Positions 30,601 through 35,333 of a stretch of DNA of 64,000 nt are shown here, one piece after another. The DNA lies in contig JANPWX010000054.1 of the NCBI GenBank assembly GCA_024734555.1, positions 7,297,516 to 7,361,515 on the forward strand. The letters are read 5' to 3'. The notes below the pieces were generated by a model, which was not told the DNA's origin, searched no databases, and worked only from the letters and a program-made list of their open reading frames with translations. The translations under genes were made by a program, and so were the position numbers. This stretch comes from Trochalopteron elliotii. Its lineage: Eukaryota > Chordata > Aves > Passeriformes > Leiothrichidae. Position 1 is the first letter of the stretch, and the number at the start of each line of letters is the position of its first letter.

Positions 30601-30716
30601 CTTCTTCTCCAGGCATTGTCCAGGGAGGAGCCCTTTCAAGCATTTGCACTCAGATTATGGCGACTGTCGACCAAGAACAAAACAAGGTCCTGTGGATCCC
30701 AGCTGGCCCACTGTAG
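520..30716 (+). CDS. DLG5: DLG5, discs large MAGUK scaffold protein 5 (partial, 5' end outside window), 23 exons
   Basis: This is a membrane-associated guanylate kinase scaffold that acts at cell junctions and polarity sites. The family member is known to link cadherin-catenin complexes, vesicle delivery, Hippo kinases and Hedgehog signalling. Exons read from the sequence are 520-652, 3496-3623, 4311-4486, 5000-5103, 5849-5941, 6792-7811, 10791-10929, 12722-12866, 13366-13487, 14600-14689, 15898-16066, 19755-19917, 20815-20948, 21526-21690, 22066-22249, 23180-23328, 23624-23794, 24120-24316, 25020-25163, 25351-25478, 26228-26337, 28110-28219 and 30613-30716. Phases match at every junction and give 1,358 codons plus a stop. 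Human DLG5 is about 1,919 residues, so roughly the first 560 are missing upstream. Domain order is PDZ1 (window residues about 45-130), PDZ2 (about 131-212), linker, PDZ3 (about 780-862), PDZ4 (about 940-1020), SH3 (about 1038-1095), basic hinge, GK-like (about 1162-1345). All introns but one are GT-AG. Identity rests on recalled similarity to human DLG5 and is strong. Confidence 0.97.
653..3495 (+). other. DLG5: DLG5 intron
   Basis: The intron is 2.8 kb, AT-rich and single-copy in appearance. It holds a 17-base T run at 1370-1386. Open frames inside it (for example 2144-2401 and 3105-3287) have no recognisable similarity and I treat them as chance. Confidence 0.85.
1370..1386. repeat. Homopolymer T(17)
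   Basis: This is an uninterrupted run of 17 T within an intron. It is simple sequence with no sign of an attached retroposon. Confidence 0.9.
3496..3623 (+). CDS. DLG5: DLG5 exon: PDZ1, first half
   Basis: It encodes window residues 45-86 plus two bases of an Arg codon. ALGFDVAEG matches the GLGF-type carboxylate-binding loop of PDZ domains, followed by GIFVTKVDKGSIADGRL, the typical beta2-beta3 strands and alpha1 helix. The exon enters in phase 0 and leaves in phase 2 at a GTAGGG donor (3624). Confidence 0.96.
3624..4310 (+). other. DLG5: DLG5 intron
   Basis: The intron is 687 bp, AT-rich, with acceptor TATCTACCAG. Nothing else is recognised in it. The open frame at 3751-3957 has no coding similarity. 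Confidence 0.85.
4311..4486 (+). CDS. DLG5: DLG5 exon: PDZ1 second half and start of PDZ2
   Basis: It encodes the completed Arg and residues 88-145. VNDWLLKINDVDLTNKDKK gives the GD-like turn and alpha2 helix of PDZ1, and INMVVRRRK is its last strand. After a short GGRV linker, PLHINVSG begins PDZ2. The two PDZ domains are thus almost contiguous. Donor GTAATG is at 4487, phase 1. Confidence 0.96.
4487..4999 (+). other. DLG5: DLG5 intron
   Basis: The intron is 513 bp. It has an acceptor ending TGTGTTTCAG and no other recognisable content. Confidence 0.85.
5000..5103 (+). CDS. DLG5: DLG5 exon: PDZ2 core
   Basis: It encodes residues 146 (split Asp) to 180. DSGVSLENGVFVAAVVPGSP is followed by AAKEGSLTVGDRIIA. 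The xGDRII turn before the next strand is characteristic of PDZ folds. It ends in phase 0 at GTAAGT (5104). Confidence 0.96.
5104..5848 (+). other. DLG5: DLG5 intron with a (GT)n microsatellite
   Basis: The intron is 745 bp. It contains a short GT dinucleotide repeat at about 5370-5387. Overlapping open frames on both strands near 5497-5750 are judged chance. Confidence 0.85.
5370..5387. repeat. (GT)9 microsatellite
   Basis: Nine consecutive GT units lie in an intron. It is simple sequence and likely polymorphic in length. Confidence 0.9.
5849..5941 (+). CDS. DLG5: DLG5 exon: PDZ2 C-terminal part
   Basis: It encodes residues 181-211. INGIALDNKSLTECEALL supplies the strand and alpha2 helix of PDZ2, and DSLTLSLMK is the final strand. 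The exon is symmetric (93 nt, phase 0-0), so skipping would keep frame but would destroy PDZ2. Donor is GTGAGT. Confidence 0.96.
5942..6791 (+). other. DLG5: DLG5 intron
   Basis: The intron is 850 bp and ends TTTTGTTTTAG. No repeat or RNA gene is recognised. The overlapping open frames at 5956-6344 are not supported. Confidence 0.85.
6792..7811 (+). CDS. DLG5: DLG5 large exon: Ser/Pro-rich linker between PDZ2 and PDZ3
   Basis: A single 1,020-nt symmetric exon (phase 0-0) encodes residues 212-551. It starts VFPQSSSWSGQNIFEN, a segment I recognise from DLG5. The rest is low in hydrophobic residues and rich in Ser, Pro, Thr and Lys, so it is predicted disordered. KKPKQRKSIFDPDTFKRP is followed by proline motifs PPTPPKLDY and TPPTPPKRSDS, which are candidate SH3/WW or proline-directed kinase sites. 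The end is basic (RPRPKSAPALRHK). Splice signals are TTTTAG at the acceptor and CAG/GTAGAA at the donor (7812). The middle diverges from mammalian DLG5, as expected for a linker. Confidence 0.96.
7812..10790 (+). other. DLG5: DLG5 intron
   Basis: The intron is 3.0 kb. An 11-base motif (TCTGCTTCCAT) occurs twice about 21 bases apart near 8790-8822. Minus-strand open frames between 8543 and 9501 show no recognisable protein. Acceptor is TTCTTGTAG. Confidence 0.8.
10791..10929 (+). CDS. DLG5: DLG5 exon: linker with conserved SPELQEWAPYSP segment
   Basis: It encodes residues 552-597 plus one base. EEHLSPELQEWAPYSPKRS is a block I recognise from vertebrate DLG5 within the otherwise variable linker. 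The exon begins GTGCAG, so a second AG lies 6 nt inside. Retaining the first acceptor keeps Val-Gln, which fits the human alignment. Donor GTGAGT is at 10930, phase 1. Confidence 0.95.
10930..12721 (+). other. DLG5: DLG5 intron
   Basis: The intron is 1.8 kb and very AT-rich toward its 3' end (about 12400-12690). The acceptor region TTATCATCTGAAGCAG has a poor pyrimidine tract. No other feature is seen. Confidence 0.85.
12722..12866 (+). CDS. DLG5: DLG5 exon: linker (GTVPRNL segment)
   Basis: It completes a split Gly and encodes residues 599-645. GTVPRNLAP and MRNPIYTAWSHRV align by eye with the corresponding human linker, while the Cys- and His-containing end is divergent. The exon is 145 nt, phase 1 in and phase 2 out, so skipping would shift frame. 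Both splice sites are weak: a tandem AAGCAG acceptor without a good pyrimidine tract, and donor CCCAG/GTGTTT at 12867. The call depends on frame continuity with both neighbours, which holds. Confidence 0.9.
12867..13365 (+). other. DLG5: DLG5 intron
   Basis: The intron is 499 bp with a long pyrimidine-rich stretch (about 13320-13360) before the acceptor TGTAG. No other feature is seen. Confidence 0.85.
13366..13487 (+). CDS. DLG5: DLG5 exon: linker (QGRLSLDLSH segment)
   Basis: It encodes a split Ser and residues 647-686. QHQGRLSLDLSHKHSNDYSE and HGSNSLPSSARLG are conserved DLG5 linker motifs. Entry is phase 2 and exit phase 1 at GTAACC (13488). Confidence 0.95.
13488..14599 (+). other. DLG5: DLG5 intron containing an assembly gap
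   Basis: The intron is 1.1 kb. It holds one ambiguous base at 13704, flanked on both sides by the same 57-bp sequence, which looks like an unmerged contig overlap. The true intron is probably about 58 bp shorter. The rest is unremarkable and AT-rich. Confidence 0.85.
13647..13761. repeat. 57-bp exact direct duplication around a single N (probable assembly artefact)
   Basis: Positions 13647-13703 and 13705-13761 are identical base for base and are separated only by the N at 13704. A real tandem duplication would not be expected to abut an ambiguity base exactly at both copy edges. The simplest reading is two contigs or reads ending in the same sequence and joined with a placeholder N. Confidence 0.9.
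14600..14689 (+). CDS. DLG5: DLG5 exon: linker (basic, RIKIPLTPRYPRS)
   Basis: It encodes a split Gly and residues 688-716. SSSNLQYRTERIKIPLTPRY is the recognisable block. The exon is symmetric (90 nt, phase 1-1), so alternative inclusion would keep the frame. Donor GTGAAT is at 14690, acceptor AAAAATAG. Confidence 0.95.
14690..15897 (+). other. DLG5: DLG5 intron
   Basis: The intron is 1.2 kb with acceptor GACTTTTCTAG. No repeat, RNA gene or coding similarity is recognised. Confidence 0.85.
15898..16066 (+). CDS. DLG5: DLG5 exon: Ser-rich linker before PDZ3
   Basis: It encodes a split Gly and residues 718-772. The composition is Ser/Thr/Pro-rich (TPPQSPLNLE, SQSQNSLSTLPRIS), ending GERRKDR, which matches the human segment just before PDZ3. 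SP and TP dipeptides suggest proline-directed phosphorylation, but this is inference. Donor GTAAGG is at 16067, phase 2. Confidence 0.95.
16067..19754 (+). other. DLG5: DLG5 intron (largest in the window)
   Basis: The intron is 3.7 kb, AT-rich and ends in CCTTAAAAG. Short open frames (16767-17024 minus, 18317-18538 plus and others) have no recognised similarity. I see no transposon terminus in it. Confidence 0.85.
19755..19917 (+). CDS. DLG5: DLG5 exon: PDZ3, first part
   Basis: It encodes residues 774-827. Strand beta1 is RHVKVQK, and the carboxylate-binding loop with beta2 is EPLGISIVSG. GIFVSKVTAGSIAHQAGLE and YGDQLLE give the beta3, alpha1 and GD turn of a canonical PDZ. Phase 2 in, phase 0 out at GTAATT (19918). 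The frame stays open upstream into the intron, but the conserved part begins at the AG at 19753-19754. Confidence 0.97.
19918..20814 (+). other. DLG5: DLG5 intron
   Basis: The intron is 897 bp and ends TTTTTCCATAG. Nothing is recognised in it. Confidence 0.85.
20815..20948 (+). CDS. DLG5: DLG5 exon: PDZ3, second part
   Basis: It encodes residues 828-871. FNGINLRNATEQQARLII is the strand and alpha2 helix of PDZ3. CDTITILAQYNPHM is the last strand, followed by a Ser/His-rich start of the next linker. Donor GTAAGG is at 20949, phase 2. Confidence 0.97.
20949..21525 (+). other. DLG5: DLG5 intron
   Basis: The intron is 577 bp with a pyrimidine-rich acceptor ending CCCTGTCATAG. Nothing else is recognised. 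Confidence 0.85.
21526..21690 (+). CDS. DLG5: DLG5 exon: linker between PDZ3 and PDZ4
   Basis: It encodes residues 872-926, polar and acidic then Thr/Pro-rich (HSTPQGSGAATP, EQDEGTMTPPSKQ). The exon is symmetric (165 nt, phase 2-2), so it is a frame-preserving candidate for alternative splicing. Donor GTAGAG is at 21691. Confidence 0.95.
21691..22065 (+). other. DLG5: DLG5 intron
   Basis: The intron is 375 bp and AT-rich with a T-rich tract before the acceptor CTGTCAAAAG. Nothing else is seen. Confidence 0.85.
22066..22249 (+). CDS. DLG5: DLG5 exon: PDZ4, first part
   Basis: It encodes residues 927-988. PEPRIVVVKKSQVDLGIQI holds beta1 and the DLGI carboxylate-binding loop. GGNLYGIFVSDVDDDSPAKG is beta3 and alpha1, and GLVVGDMILE is the GD turn. 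Donor GTAAGC is at 22250, phase 0. Confidence 0.97.
22250..23179 (+). other. DLG5: DLG5 intron
   Basis: The intron is 930 bp with acceptor GTTTTGCAG. Short open frames on both strands near 22283-23040 are not supported as genes. Confidence 0.85.
23180..23328 (+). CDS. DLG5: DLG5 exon: PDZ4, second part, and start of SH3 linker
   Basis: It encodes residues 989-1037. YGSIDMRNKTAEEAYLEML is the strand and alpha2 helix of PDZ4, ending IKIKTQYRIEEF. ELPGDGFFIR leads into the SH3 domain. Donor GTATTT is at 23329, phase 2. Confidence 0.97.
23329..23623 (+). other. DLG5: DLG5 intron
   Basis: The intron is 295 bp and ends in a strong pyrimidine tract, TCTTCCTTTCCAG. Nothing else is seen. Confidence 0.85.
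23624..23794 (+). CDS. DLG5: DLG5 exon: SH3 domain
   Basis: One exon carries nearly the whole SH3 fold (residues 1038-1094). RALYDRV is the ALYD motif, LSFKKDDILYVDD holds the RT-loop end and n-Src region, and GCWMAWQL carries the conserved Trp. GQIPSKYM is the closing 3-10 helix. MAGUK SH3 domains usually pair with the GK domain rather than binding PxxP ligands. The exon is symmetric (171 nt, phase 2-2). Donor GTAAGT is at 23795. Confidence 0.97.
23795..24119 (+). other. DLG5: DLG5 intron
   Basis: The intron is 325 bp with acceptor TTTTATTCTAG. Nothing else is recognised. Confidence 0.85.
24120..24316 (+). CDS. DLG5: DLG5 exon: basic hinge (HOOK-like) between SH3 and GK
   Basis: It encodes residues 1095-1160. 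RRHSMSEAKDENSSSKTL precedes a dense basic stretch, RRSFFRRKHKHKRSGSKDGK, at about residues 1122-1141. In MAGUKs this HOOK region mediates lipid, protein 4.1 or calmodulin contacts; that role is inferred here from position and charge. The exon ends after one base of the next Asp codon, and the following bases are GCAAGT, so this is a GC donor. Only this boundary keeps frame with the next exon. Confidence 0.94.
24317..25019 (+). other. DLG5: DLG5 intron of the GC-AG class
   Basis: The intron is 703 bp and starts GCAAGT, ending TGTGTAG. A GT four bases in (24321) would shift frame and meet a stop at 25072-25074. The intron also contains a 9-bp perfect inverted repeat (24679-24687 and 24694-24702, 6-base loop). 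Confidence 0.88.
25020..25163 (+). CDS. DLG5: DLG5 exon: guanylate-kinase-like domain, N-terminal part
   Basis: It encodes residues 1161-1208. YQRVQKVDCTSPRPVLILGP is the first strand of the GK fold. The segment after LILGP is LLDAVKDMLV, where an active guanylate kinase would have a Gly-rich P-loop ending in GK[ST]. The nucleotide-binding motif is therefore absent and the domain should act in protein binding. Donor GTAAGT is at 25164, phase 1. Confidence 0.96.
25351..25478 (+). CDS. DLG5: DLG5 exon: GK-like domain, middle part
   Basis: It encodes residues 1209-1251. EVMKASQQAIERGVKDCLFI is followed by DYKRRSGHFDVTTVASIKEI. The GHFDVTTVASI block is the MAGUK equivalent of the GK core strand and helix found after the GMP-binding lid. 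It follows a 187-bp intron (25164-25350). Donor GTGAGT is at 25479, phase 0. Confidence 0.96.
25479..26227 (+). other. DLG5: DLG5 intron
   Basis: The intron is 749 bp and ends TTGATCTTAG. No feature beyond short chance open frames is seen. Confidence 0.85.
26228..26337 (+). CDS. DLG5: DLG5 exon: GK-like domain (CLLDIAPHAIERL)
   Basis: It encodes residues 1252-1287. HCLLDIAPHAIERLHSVHIY is followed by PIVIFIRYKNAKQIK, the LDxxPxAIxRL-type strand-helix-strand typical of MAGUK GK domains. Donor GTAAGT is at 26338, phase 2. Confidence 0.97.
26445..26588 (+). mobile_element. tRNA-Ile-derived SINE with CR1 tail, TguSINE1-like
   Basis: The head (26445-26521) resembles tRNA-Ile(AAT). GGCTCAGTCAGTCAGAGC is an A-box/D-arm, TGGTGCTAAAACACCA is an anticodon stem-loop lacking one loop base, and GTGGGTTCTATCC is a B-box. 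It ends TACAGGCCA. The body (26522-26588) reads AATGATCCTTCTGGGTCCC, then TTCCAACTCAG, and ends ATTCTGTGATTCTGTA, the CR1 3' tail with octamer repeats used for CR1-machinery retroposition. This architecture is known from the passerine family TguSINE1. The element is noncoding and mutated. Its 5' edge is approximate. Confidence 0.85.
28064..28109 (+). promoter_or_regulatory. DLG5: Very long polypyrimidine tract and 3' splice site
   Basis: The last 45 bases of the intron are nearly all T and C with only three G, ending TTTCAG. It is an unusually strong U2AF-type acceptor for the following 110-nt exon. Confidence 0.75.
28110..28219 (+). CDS. DLG5: DLG5 exon: GK-like domain, late part
   Basis: It encodes a split Lys and residues 1289-1324. 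EQKDPIFLRDKVTQKHSKEQ is followed by FETAQKIEQEYSKYFT, the amphipathic helix region near the end of the GK domain. Donor GTTAGT is at 28220, phase 1. Confidence 0.97.
28220..30612 (+). other. DLG5: DLG5 last intron
   Basis: The intron is 2.4 kb. It contains a CR1 3' tail at about 28605-28671 and is otherwise AT-rich single-copy-looking sequence. Acceptor is TTCTTCTTCTCCAG. Confidence 0.85.
28605..28671 (+). mobile_element. CR1 LINE 3' end fragment
   Basis: AATGATGATTTCC, then AAAGGTCCATTCCAACCTCA and ACCATTCTG, followed by decayed TTTTGTG repeats, matches the conserved 3' terminus of avian CR1 elements. No reverse-transcriptase coding sequence is visible upstream, so the copy is severely 5'-truncated, as is usual for CR1. 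Boundaries are approximate. Confidence 0.75.
30613..30716 (+). CDS. DLG5: DLG5 terminal coding exon and stop codon
   Basis: It completes a split Gly and encodes residues 1326-1358, then TAG at 30714-30716. IVQGGALSSICTQIMATVDQ and EQNKVLWIPAGPL form the end of the GK-like domain and the short C-terminal tail. The tail matches the human protein apart from a few residues. Acceptor AG is at 30611-30612. Confidence 0.97.
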
Positions 30717-31524
30717 ATTTATTTTGCTGTGAAACTACTTTCCAGATGTAAATAACCAACTAACTTTCTATCCAATGGACTCAGTTCACTTCTGTCTTTA
30801 TAAAGATGATATCCATAAGTGATTTCTGTTTCATGAAGGGGAATGATGACACTGAACACAGGAGGACCTGACGAGGCATGTGGGAAGGGGTAGATCACTT
30901 CACCGAGCTTGTCTCTTACGTTGTACATGTACACGACAGGTTGTCACAAGGGTTGTGGCCTGTGTGTACTGTCCATGAGTAATGAATTTAACAATGCTGC
31001 AAAACCCTGTAGAATGACACGTTTACAAAAACCTTTTCAAAGTATTTGGTTCTTGCTGTTTACTTGAATGTCTTTTTGTTTTGTTTTGTTCTTTTTTTAA
31101 CTCTGTGTCCTTTCACTTAATGAGGTAACTCTCCAAAATGGAATGACGTTTCTGAGTATGAGCAGACAGTTTATGCACAATGTGACTCTTAGTAACAATT
31201 TTGACCATTTCTAAGCACATTGTTGGCTTGACAACCAGGTAATAACATGGGATTGAATCGGTACGTCTTGGGAGTAAGCTCAAAAGGAAGTACACTCCTA
31301 CACAGGGCAGACCACTGTTTGTATCCTGTCAATGCTTGTCTGTCAAAGATATTGTTTCTTGTTTTTTGCATGAAGCTAATATTTAAACGTCATAATGTAT
31401 CTAAGCAATCCAAGCTTAACGTGTTGAAAAATAATAATTTTTGGTTGTTGGGCCTGGATTAAGTACTGGTGGGGTAGAGTCATAAACTAGGCCTAGCATG
31501 CTGTGTTCTGTCACTTTTAGATAC

Positions 31525-31532
31525 TGTAAATA
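31525..31532 (+). promoter_or_regulatory. Candidate Pumilio response element in the 3' UTR
   Basis: TGTAAATA matches the consensus TGTANATA bound by PUF-family proteins in 3' UTRs. An 8-mer like this also occurs by chance in AT-rich sequence. Confidence 0.3.
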
Positions 31533-32069
31533 TGGAAAGCTTATGTTGGTGCAATTTTGCAGGGTAATTCTTAAGCTTTGTACTTCAGTGTGTAGCATTC
31601 ACATAGACTGTTTTTATTTAAGAGCAGACACAGTTTTAGGGCTTTGATTAAAAGCCTTTAGAAAGGTACTAAATTGTTAGTGTTTTCACTGTCAAAAAAT
31701 AAGTGATTGTTTAGTTTTGGTTGCAATACTTATTTACCTGTTGTACCAAACTCTATTATATTGGTTCCCTTTTGGTTGTTTTGCACTTCTGATTCTGTGT
31801 TCCTAACACAGGTTTTGTACCTGTTTCTTCTGTCTCTTGTGCCATGTTTCCTGGGTACTGTATTTTAATTGTTTTTAAAATATTATTTGAGTAGACATGC
31901 TTCTCAGTCACTGTTTCTAACATTTCATTATGTAGGGTTTCTAGTTTTACACTACAGGCTGTAATTTTGCTTCTGTTTGCAGCTTTTATAAATAAAAAAA
32001 GGGATTCTTCTTGCACAGTTCTTCAAGAAAGATCTGGTCCTAAATTTAAAATCTGTTTTACCATTGCTA

Positions 32070-32141
32070 TTTTATAGTTCAAAATACTTTTTATAGTATT
32101 TATATAGCTATACACTATGTAGAGTATTCTGAACTATAAAA
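32070..32141 (+). other. Stem-loop with 19-nt arms in the 3' UTR
   Basis: Arms 32070-32088 and 32123-32141 are reverse complements at 18 of 19 positions. The loop holds a second short stem (ATAGT 32093-32097 with ACTAT 32114-32118) around the palindrome TATAGCTATA (32103-32112). It could be an RNA structure in the message or the relic of a palindromic element. There is no ORF. Confidence 0.75.
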
Positions 32142-32151
32142 ATATTTAAAA

Positions 32152-32206
32152 TATATATAGTATTTTAAATAGTATTACAACATACTATTACAATACTGTA
32201 TATATA
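32152..32206 (+). other. Second AT-rich inverted repeat in the 3' UTR
   Basis: TATATAGTATT (left) faces AATACTGTATATA (right) with two unpaired bases, and an inner ATAGTA/TACTAT stem. It directly follows the stronger stem-loop. At this AT content weak pairing is easy to find, so confidence is modest. Confidence 0.45.
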
Positions 32207-32400
32207 AATTAATAATTATGAAATGGTATGGATGAATTAGTAGTCCAAGTACTTCTCATGGTGAGGGACAGAAGTTGTTTTTTGTTTATCTCAATTTTTT
32301 GTTTGTTTTGTTTGTTTTTTAAAGTTAAGAGACCAGAGTAGACTCCAGTGGTACAACTGAAACAGACAGGTACTGTTCTGACATGGATTTTTCTGTACTA

Positions 32401-32406
32401 AATAAA
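32401..32406 (+). terminator. Candidate proximal poly(A) signal AATAAA
   Basis: AATAAA is followed 16 bases later by a 12-A run (32423-32434). It may be used as an alternative cleavage site. The A run could also cause internal priming in oligo-dT libraries. Confidence 0.45.
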
Positions 32407-32454
32407 AATGTCACTTTGTATCAAAAAAAAAAAAGTTAAAGAAACTGATTACTA

Positions 32455-32460
32455 AATAAA
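32455..32460 (+). terminator. DLG5: Likely main poly(A) signal AATAAA for DLG5
   Basis: AATAAA is followed by CA-containing sequence at about 15-20 bases and then a GT-rich stretch (CTTGTGTGTACTGGGTG, about 32480-32496). This gives the hexamer, cleavage site and downstream element expected of a vertebrate poly(A) site. Confidence 0.65.
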
Positions 32461-35233
32461 GGTCAATTTCTGTAACTTCACTTGTGTGTACTGGGTGCAT
32501 GGAGCTCATGCTCTTCTTGACTCTGTTTAGTTGAGCCCTCATATAAGGTTTGAATTTCTGACTAAAATTGGCATATCCACCTGATAGTTTCAAATACCCA
32601 CCTCGAGAAGAACAAGTTTGTTTTGTGCTCTCAGCTATCCTTGGATGCATAAATACCAGAGATGTTGACAAACTGTAGGACACGAGAAGTTAGATGTTGG
32701 TTTGTGTTAACATTTTTAATGTTCTGGCCCATTGGTGTTAAGGGTTTCAAATGGAAATGCAGTTGATTGGATAGAGACTTTAACTGAAGAATGAGTCTAT
32801 CACTGATGTTTTCAAGGGAGTGTCACTGGGGAAAATGAGAATATTAGTTCAAAGGCACATTGTAGAATGCTCTCAGCTTTTACACTTCAGACAGTCCAGC
32901 CTCTTTTGTTCACTCAGTTATCCAAAAGCCTAGGGAAGATAATTATTATGTACTAACTTTTCTGCTTTGTCAATTTCTTTATTCTCAGATGCCAAATAGT
33001 CAGCTTTAGCATGAACCCAGTTGGTGAATGGACTAGTCTTGTAATCTGCATAACTAGTAATAGCCTTTAGTCATCAGACAGGACTTGCACCTTACTTGCT
33101 CTTGGAAAAACCACACCGTGGTAACATTGTCTAATAGGGGGTGAAGAAAATGAGAATAGTCAGGTTCTGGCAGGTCGGTAACAGCCATACCTTGCATATC
33201 TTCTGATCACAGCAAAGTAGAACTGAAGTCATGATTGAACACTAGGGAGAGATGCCTTTTGCTCAGACCGGGAGTTTCCTGATACGTCATTTTCTTTTAT
33301 AATATTACATGCCAGAGATAGATTTAGCCCTTGTTCTGGAAAGAGTAATTTTGTCCAGGTGTTTAAATAAAGAATGTAGTTATGTGAGTATTTTAAAAAT
33401 TATTTCAAAATAGTAAAGTTAGAAACAAAAAGTCTGAAAATTTCACCCTTATGCTTTTAAGCATGTGTGGCTGCTCAATTGGTAGAGTCAACTAGAAATT
33501 GAAATCTTTGAACTTTATTTCTCCACAGCTAAACTGACATAAAATGGCTGAAGATACTGCAGCCCATTTATTTGGTTTGTTGCTAATATGTTGACAAACA
33601 TCTACTTGCTTTCAAACCTTTGCATTCTATTCACATTGACCTGAATTGCAGGGCAAGTGTTTGCCTGATCCAAAATTACGCTGTGACAGCTGCCAACCTC
33701 TCCACCTCAGACAAGGGTTCTTTTTCAGTGCCTGATAAATTTGGAGGCCATATCCTAATCCTATGTAGTGAATGCAAACACTGCCTTAAGCAGTCTTGAA
33801 CAGCTCTCCTAGGTCTGTGTCTCTGATGGATGTATCTGTGGCTAAAATACAATCTTGTAATCTTTTCTGGACTCATGTTTAAGGCTCCTTGTAATTTCTA
33901 CAATTGTGTGCCTACACTTCACATAGACAGTTTTTGTTAAAATAGACGGACATTGGAAAAATATGCACCGGCTTGGAAACTAAAGAGAATAGTGTGAAAA
34001 ATACAGGAGACTAAAAAAAAAATAGAGGAGACTTTTGTCTTGTGCAACAACTAGTGAAGGTTCCGGAACTGCAACAGAGGGTGAACAGCAGAAAAAAGGT
34101 GCTTGGCCTCTCCTTGTAAATTTTCTGAGGCTGCTGTGCCCATGAATGTGAGAGTTTCTTACTCACTTGGTAGGGTTTTTCCCTAACGTGAACTCTGTGT
34201 CATTTTGTTTAGAAACTGTCTTGATGTTCTTAACTGAAAAAGTACATTTTTTAATAACATTTGGTGGTAAACTTTTTAGCTATTCAATTAGTCTTCTCTC
34301 TCTCTTTGAACAGGAAGAGATGCTTTTGCTAACATGATATGAACGATGCAAGCATGAATCCAAAAACCAGGTGAACAGGGGATCCTATTATTCAAATGTG
34401 AAAGCACCAGCTTAATCTGAGATTGTTCAGCTCTGTTTTAACAATTCCTTACAAGCTTTTGTAAGAGTAGTTGTTTTTTACATTATCAATAATTTTAGAT
34501 GAGGATTGTAACTTGATATTTAGACAACTTCATCAGTTGTCTGTCTACATGGATCCTTTTCTTGAAGCAAAATGTGGATAAACTGTGGTTAACTGTGGAA
34601 GCATACTGTGACTAAAGAAATTTAAAACAATTTCAGGTCTGGAGTTAGCTTGGACTTCCAGTGTGGAAGATGTTTGGGTTTTTTAATTTTTATTTTATAT
34701 ATTTATTTAATCTTATTACTTAACTCACTTGAAAAACAGTGAGAAGAGGTGTATTCAAGTTTTTTCAGATTTCCTTAGATCTCATTCAATTAAGCAATTT
34801 TAACTAATTTTCCTCTACAAAATGCACCTGTAAAAGATGAAGAGGTTTTATCCTCCTGTGTGAAGTGTGAATTTCTAGGTGATTTTTTTAACACAGATGT
34901 ACACACAGGTTTTTAAAATACCAGTCTTTGTTCTAAAAATGTAGGAGGGAAAATGGAAGAGATATAAATAACTGTTTCAAGAATCAAATCATAAAAATTT
35001 CTGTACTATATTCATATTGTGGTGAATTATCTGTCATTGATATGTTTTGTTAACAGTATGTTATATGCTGAATGTGTGTATTCACTGAGATATTTTCTGT
35101 GATTACCATATTGAAGAAAATAGCACCAAGGGCTGAGGAAGCTTTCAAAGATAAAGTATCTTCATTTATGACTCTTTTCCTTCCCTGGCTCACGCTATGA
35201 GTGTCCAAGAGCTACACTGCTGATGCTGCTGGT

Positions 35234-35333
35234 TAAAAAAAACAAACAACCCAAGCCTGAAACAACCACAACTCCCCACCCCCACAAAACCCAATGCACA
35301 AAACAGCTCCCTTCCCACCAAACCCCACTTCCA
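35234..35333. repeat. A/C-rich low-complexity tract
   Basis: About 100 bases are dominated by A and C on the plus strand (runs such as CCCCACCCCCACAAAACCC). It is strongly strand-asymmetric simple sequence. Confidence 0.8.

Larger units (their letters stand above)
30717..32480 (+). other. DLG5: DLG5 3' untranslated region
   Basis: About 1.76 kb lies between the stop and the best poly(A) signal. It is AT-rich with many ATTTA-like stretches, one Pumilio-type octamer (31525-31532) and a strong stem-loop region (32070-32206). Candidate hexamers AATAAA are at 31991-31996, 32401-32406 and 32455-32460. The end is inferred, since no transcript is available. Confidence 0.7.
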
